Shown here: one piece after another, positions 62,462 to 64,000 of the stretch | Layout: each line of letters opens with the position of its first letter | Numbering within the stretch: position 1 is the first letter of the stretch | NCBI GenBank assembly: GCA_028820505.1 | Contig: JAPPIT010000117.1 | Location: 1-64,000 of the forward strand | From: Defluviicoccus sp. | GTDB taxonomy: Bacteria; Pseudomonadota; Alphaproteobacteria; MPNO01 | Direction: 5' to 3' | DNA: 64,000 bases | Notes under the pieces: model-generated | Database searches by the model: none | The model's input: the letters and a program-made list of their open reading frames with translations, nothing else | Told to the model about the DNA's origin: nothing | Made by a program: the position numbers and the translations under genes

Positions 62462-63432
62462 CCGGGCGCCGGGGCTTCGACCGGATCCCGGTGATCGACG
62501 CCGGGCCGCTCGCGGGCGATGACGGGGCGGCGATCCGCGAGACGGCATCCGCCATGCGCGCGGCGTCGGAGACCGCGGGGTTCTTCTGCATCGCCAACCA
62601 CGGCGTCGCGGAGAACATCCAGCAGGCCGCGCTCCGCGCCTCGCGGGAATTCTTCGCCCGGCCGCTCGCGGAGAAGCGCCGCGTGGCCGTGAACGCGCTG
62701 CACCGCGGCTATATCGAGATGGGCGAGGCGACGCTCCGGGGCGGGGTCGAGAGCGACCGCAAGGAGAGCTTCGTCTGGGGGCTGGAGCTCGGCCCCGACG
62801 ACCCGGACGTGGCGGCGGGGAAGCCGCTGATGGGGCCCAACCGGTGGCCCGGCGACATGCCGGAGATGCGCACCGCGCTCTACGGCTGGTACGAGGCGGT
62901 AGGGACCTGCGCGCGCAACGTGCTCAAGGGCCTCGCCGTCGGGCTCGGCCTCCCGGCGGACTATTTCGCGCCCCGCTTCGCCAAGCCGCTCGCGCGCGGA
63001 TCGCTGGTCCGCTACCCGCCGCACCCGGCCGACGCCGGACCGCGCACCTTCGGCACCGCCGCCCATACCGATTACGGCGGCATCACGCTCGTCTGGCAGG
63101 ACGATTCGGGCGGGCTCGAGGTCGAGAACCGCGCCGGCGACTGGGTGCCCGTCCACCCGGTCCCGGACACGCTGGTAGTCAATATCGGCGACCTGATGGC
63201 GCGCTGGACCAACGACGTCTTCGCGTCCAACCCGCACCGGGTGATCAACCGCTCGGGCGGCGAGCGCTACTCGATGGCGGTGTTCTTCGACCCCGACTAC
63301 GACACGCGCATCGAGACCCTGCCGACCTGCCTCGCCCCCGGCGAAGCGCCACGCCACGCGCCGACCGCCTGCGGCGACTATATCCGCGAGCGCTTCGACG
63401 CGGTGTTCCGCTACCGCGGCGGGACGGGTTGA
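62458..63432 (+). CDS. Isopenicillin N synthase-family 2-oxoglutarate/Fe(II) oxygenase
   Basis: A 324-residue non-haem iron oxygenase. The iron triad is His203 and Asp205 (AAHTDYGGIT) and His260 (NPHRVIN), and the 2-oxoglutarate carboxylate is held by Arg270 and Ser272 (GERYSMAVFF). The N-terminal DIOX domain IPVIDAGPL and GFFCIANHGV is typical. The presence of Arg-x-Ser fits either a 2OG-dependent hydroxylase or an IPNS-like oxidase. GTG start, overlapping the previous stop (GTGA). With the HD-domain protein it makes a hydroxylase plus diiron-oxygenase pair. Confidence 0.9.
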   Translation: MTGRRGFDRIPVIDAGPLAGDDGAAIRETASAMRAASETAGFFCIANHGVAENIQQAALRASREFFARPLAEKRRVAVNALHRGYIEMGEATLRGGVESDRKESFVWGLELGPDDPDVAAGKPLMGPNRWPGDMPEMRTALYGWYEAVGTCARNVLKGLAVGLGLPADYFAPRFAKPLARGSLVRYPPHPADAGPRTFGTAAHTDYGGITLVWQDDSGGLEVENRAGDWVPVHPVPDTLVVNIGDLMARWTNDVFASNPHRVINRSGGERYSMAVFFDPDYDTRIETLPTCLAPGEAPRHAPTACGDYIRERFDAVFRYRGGTG

Positions 63433-63507
63433 GGGGGGCTGGGGCGGTCCGGTGTCCGGTATAGAGTTTCGACACGGATTTCGTGCCGATAGGCGAGACC
63501 GTCTCCG

Positions 63508-63635
63508 CCCCCTGGTGTCACCCCGGACTTGATCCGGGGTCCAGGCTCGCCCCGGACACCGATCCGGGGAAAGCCGGGCGAGGGCGGTGCCTGTGGCCCT
63601 GGACCCCGGATCAAGTCCGGGGTGACACCAGGGGG
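63508..63635. repeat. REPIN-like inverted repeat, family B copy 4
   Basis: Perfect 38-base arms (63508-63545 and 63598-63635) with the core CCCCGGACTTGATCCGGGG, a third variant present in both arms. The spacer matches that of copy 3 (22437-22491). The GATAGGCGAGACCGTCTCCG just to the left also resembles the junction between the family D and B elements near 8425-8445. Confidence 0.9.
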
Positions 63636-63866
63636 GACAAAGACAACAGTGGAACGAGTCCCGGCATGACGACAAAGGGGATGGTCGTCGGCTTCCCGCT
63701 CGGCAACCTGGCTTCATTCGAACGCAGGATATGATTTAATCGTATTATCGGAATATCAATTCGGGTATCATGCCGACGAAGGCCCGTCCAAGGCTGGAAA
63801 TAGACTTCGAAGTGAGCATGAAGGCGTCAAGTGAAGGTTGCCGGTTACTTTCGTATGTAATCCCCG

Positions 63867-63912
63867 AAAAAAACCGCCGGACTTCCCCAATGTGGGGGAA
63901 GCGCGAAGGCGG
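63867..63912 (-). terminator. Minus-strand hairpin with T-run at the right edge
   Basis: On the minus strand, CCGCC ... GGCGG (63912-63908 pairing with 63878-63874) encloses a second stem CTTCCCC/GGGGAAG and is followed by seven T (63873-63867). It would end a leftward transcript coming from beyond the window, either a gene or a structured RNA. The stretch 63640-63866 to its left is less GC-rich than the rest of the window and holds no gene that I can support. Confidence 0.5.
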
Positions 63913-64000
63913 CCTGTCCCCATAGGTTCCGCGCCGTTCGTGCTTCCGCCCGGAAGCGCGGCGGGGATTCCGGGGGAGGGTCGACAGGCGGTGCGGATCG

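Noticed and set aside
63720-64000. tmRNA, SRP RNA or RNase P RNA at the right edge
   Set aside because: Hairpins and a T-run are present, but the hallmark conserved sequences of these RNAs could not be matched in the part inside the window.

Overview
The window is very GC-rich chromosomal DNA, dense with genes, from an alphaproteobacterium. The best evidence is the block at 35.6-49.3 kb, where dnaB, alr, an MlaE/MlaF-type ABC pair, radA, cvpA, purF and an SDR face der, a BamB-like lipoprotein and a YfgM-like TPR protein. A DUF2794 gene lies beside it. This arrangement is typical of alphaproteobacteria, and a Rhodospirillales-like lineage is plausible but only inferred. No transposase, integrase, rRNA, tRNA or CRISPR array was seen.

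Left part (0-35 kb), accessory metabolism. A leftward operon (6064-183) encodes an FMN reductase, a three-subunit xanthine dehydrogenase/CODH-family molybdenum hydroxylase and an acyl-CoA ligase. It is followed by a GNAT, an orphan TTT/Bug-type binding protein, a DUF1232 protein, an ADP-forming acyl-CoA synthetase, a HigBA toxin-antitoxin pair and an indolepyruvate:ferredoxin oxidoreductase pair (iorA and a long iorB). Next come a MetE-like protein, an operon of alpha/beta hydrolase + sugar-type ABC ATPase + permease + phytoene-desaturase-like FAD enzyme, an M16 protease and thrC. The part ends with an LLM flavin monooxygenase, two adjacent MFS carriers, a broken AbrB-like gene, an HpaB-type hydroxylase facing a transglutaminase-like protein and an MhpD-type hydratase, a UbiX flavin prenyltransferase, an L,D-transpeptidase and a small Ala-rich lipoprotein.

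Core block (35-51 kb): housekeeping genes for membrane lipid modification, replication, cell wall, purine synthesis, repair, ribosome assembly and outer-membrane assembly, plus NUDIX and type 2 IPP isomerase (fni).

Right part (51-64 kb): DUF3891, a second complete molybdenum hydroxylase operon, a D-tartrate dehydratase-like enolase-superfamily enzyme divergent from a VOC protein and a DUF1989 protein, an MFS carrier, a class III aminotransferase, and a tight three-gene operon. That operon encodes an HD-domain protein with PhnZ/TmpB-like diiron ligands, an AhpD-like protein and an IPNS-type 2-oxoglutarate/Fe(II) oxygenase. It is the best candidate here for an undescribed oxidative pathway.

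The longer intergenic gaps are filled by several families of long inverted repeats (REPIN-like). Their paired arms change together between copies, so the hairpins themselves seem to be what is conserved.
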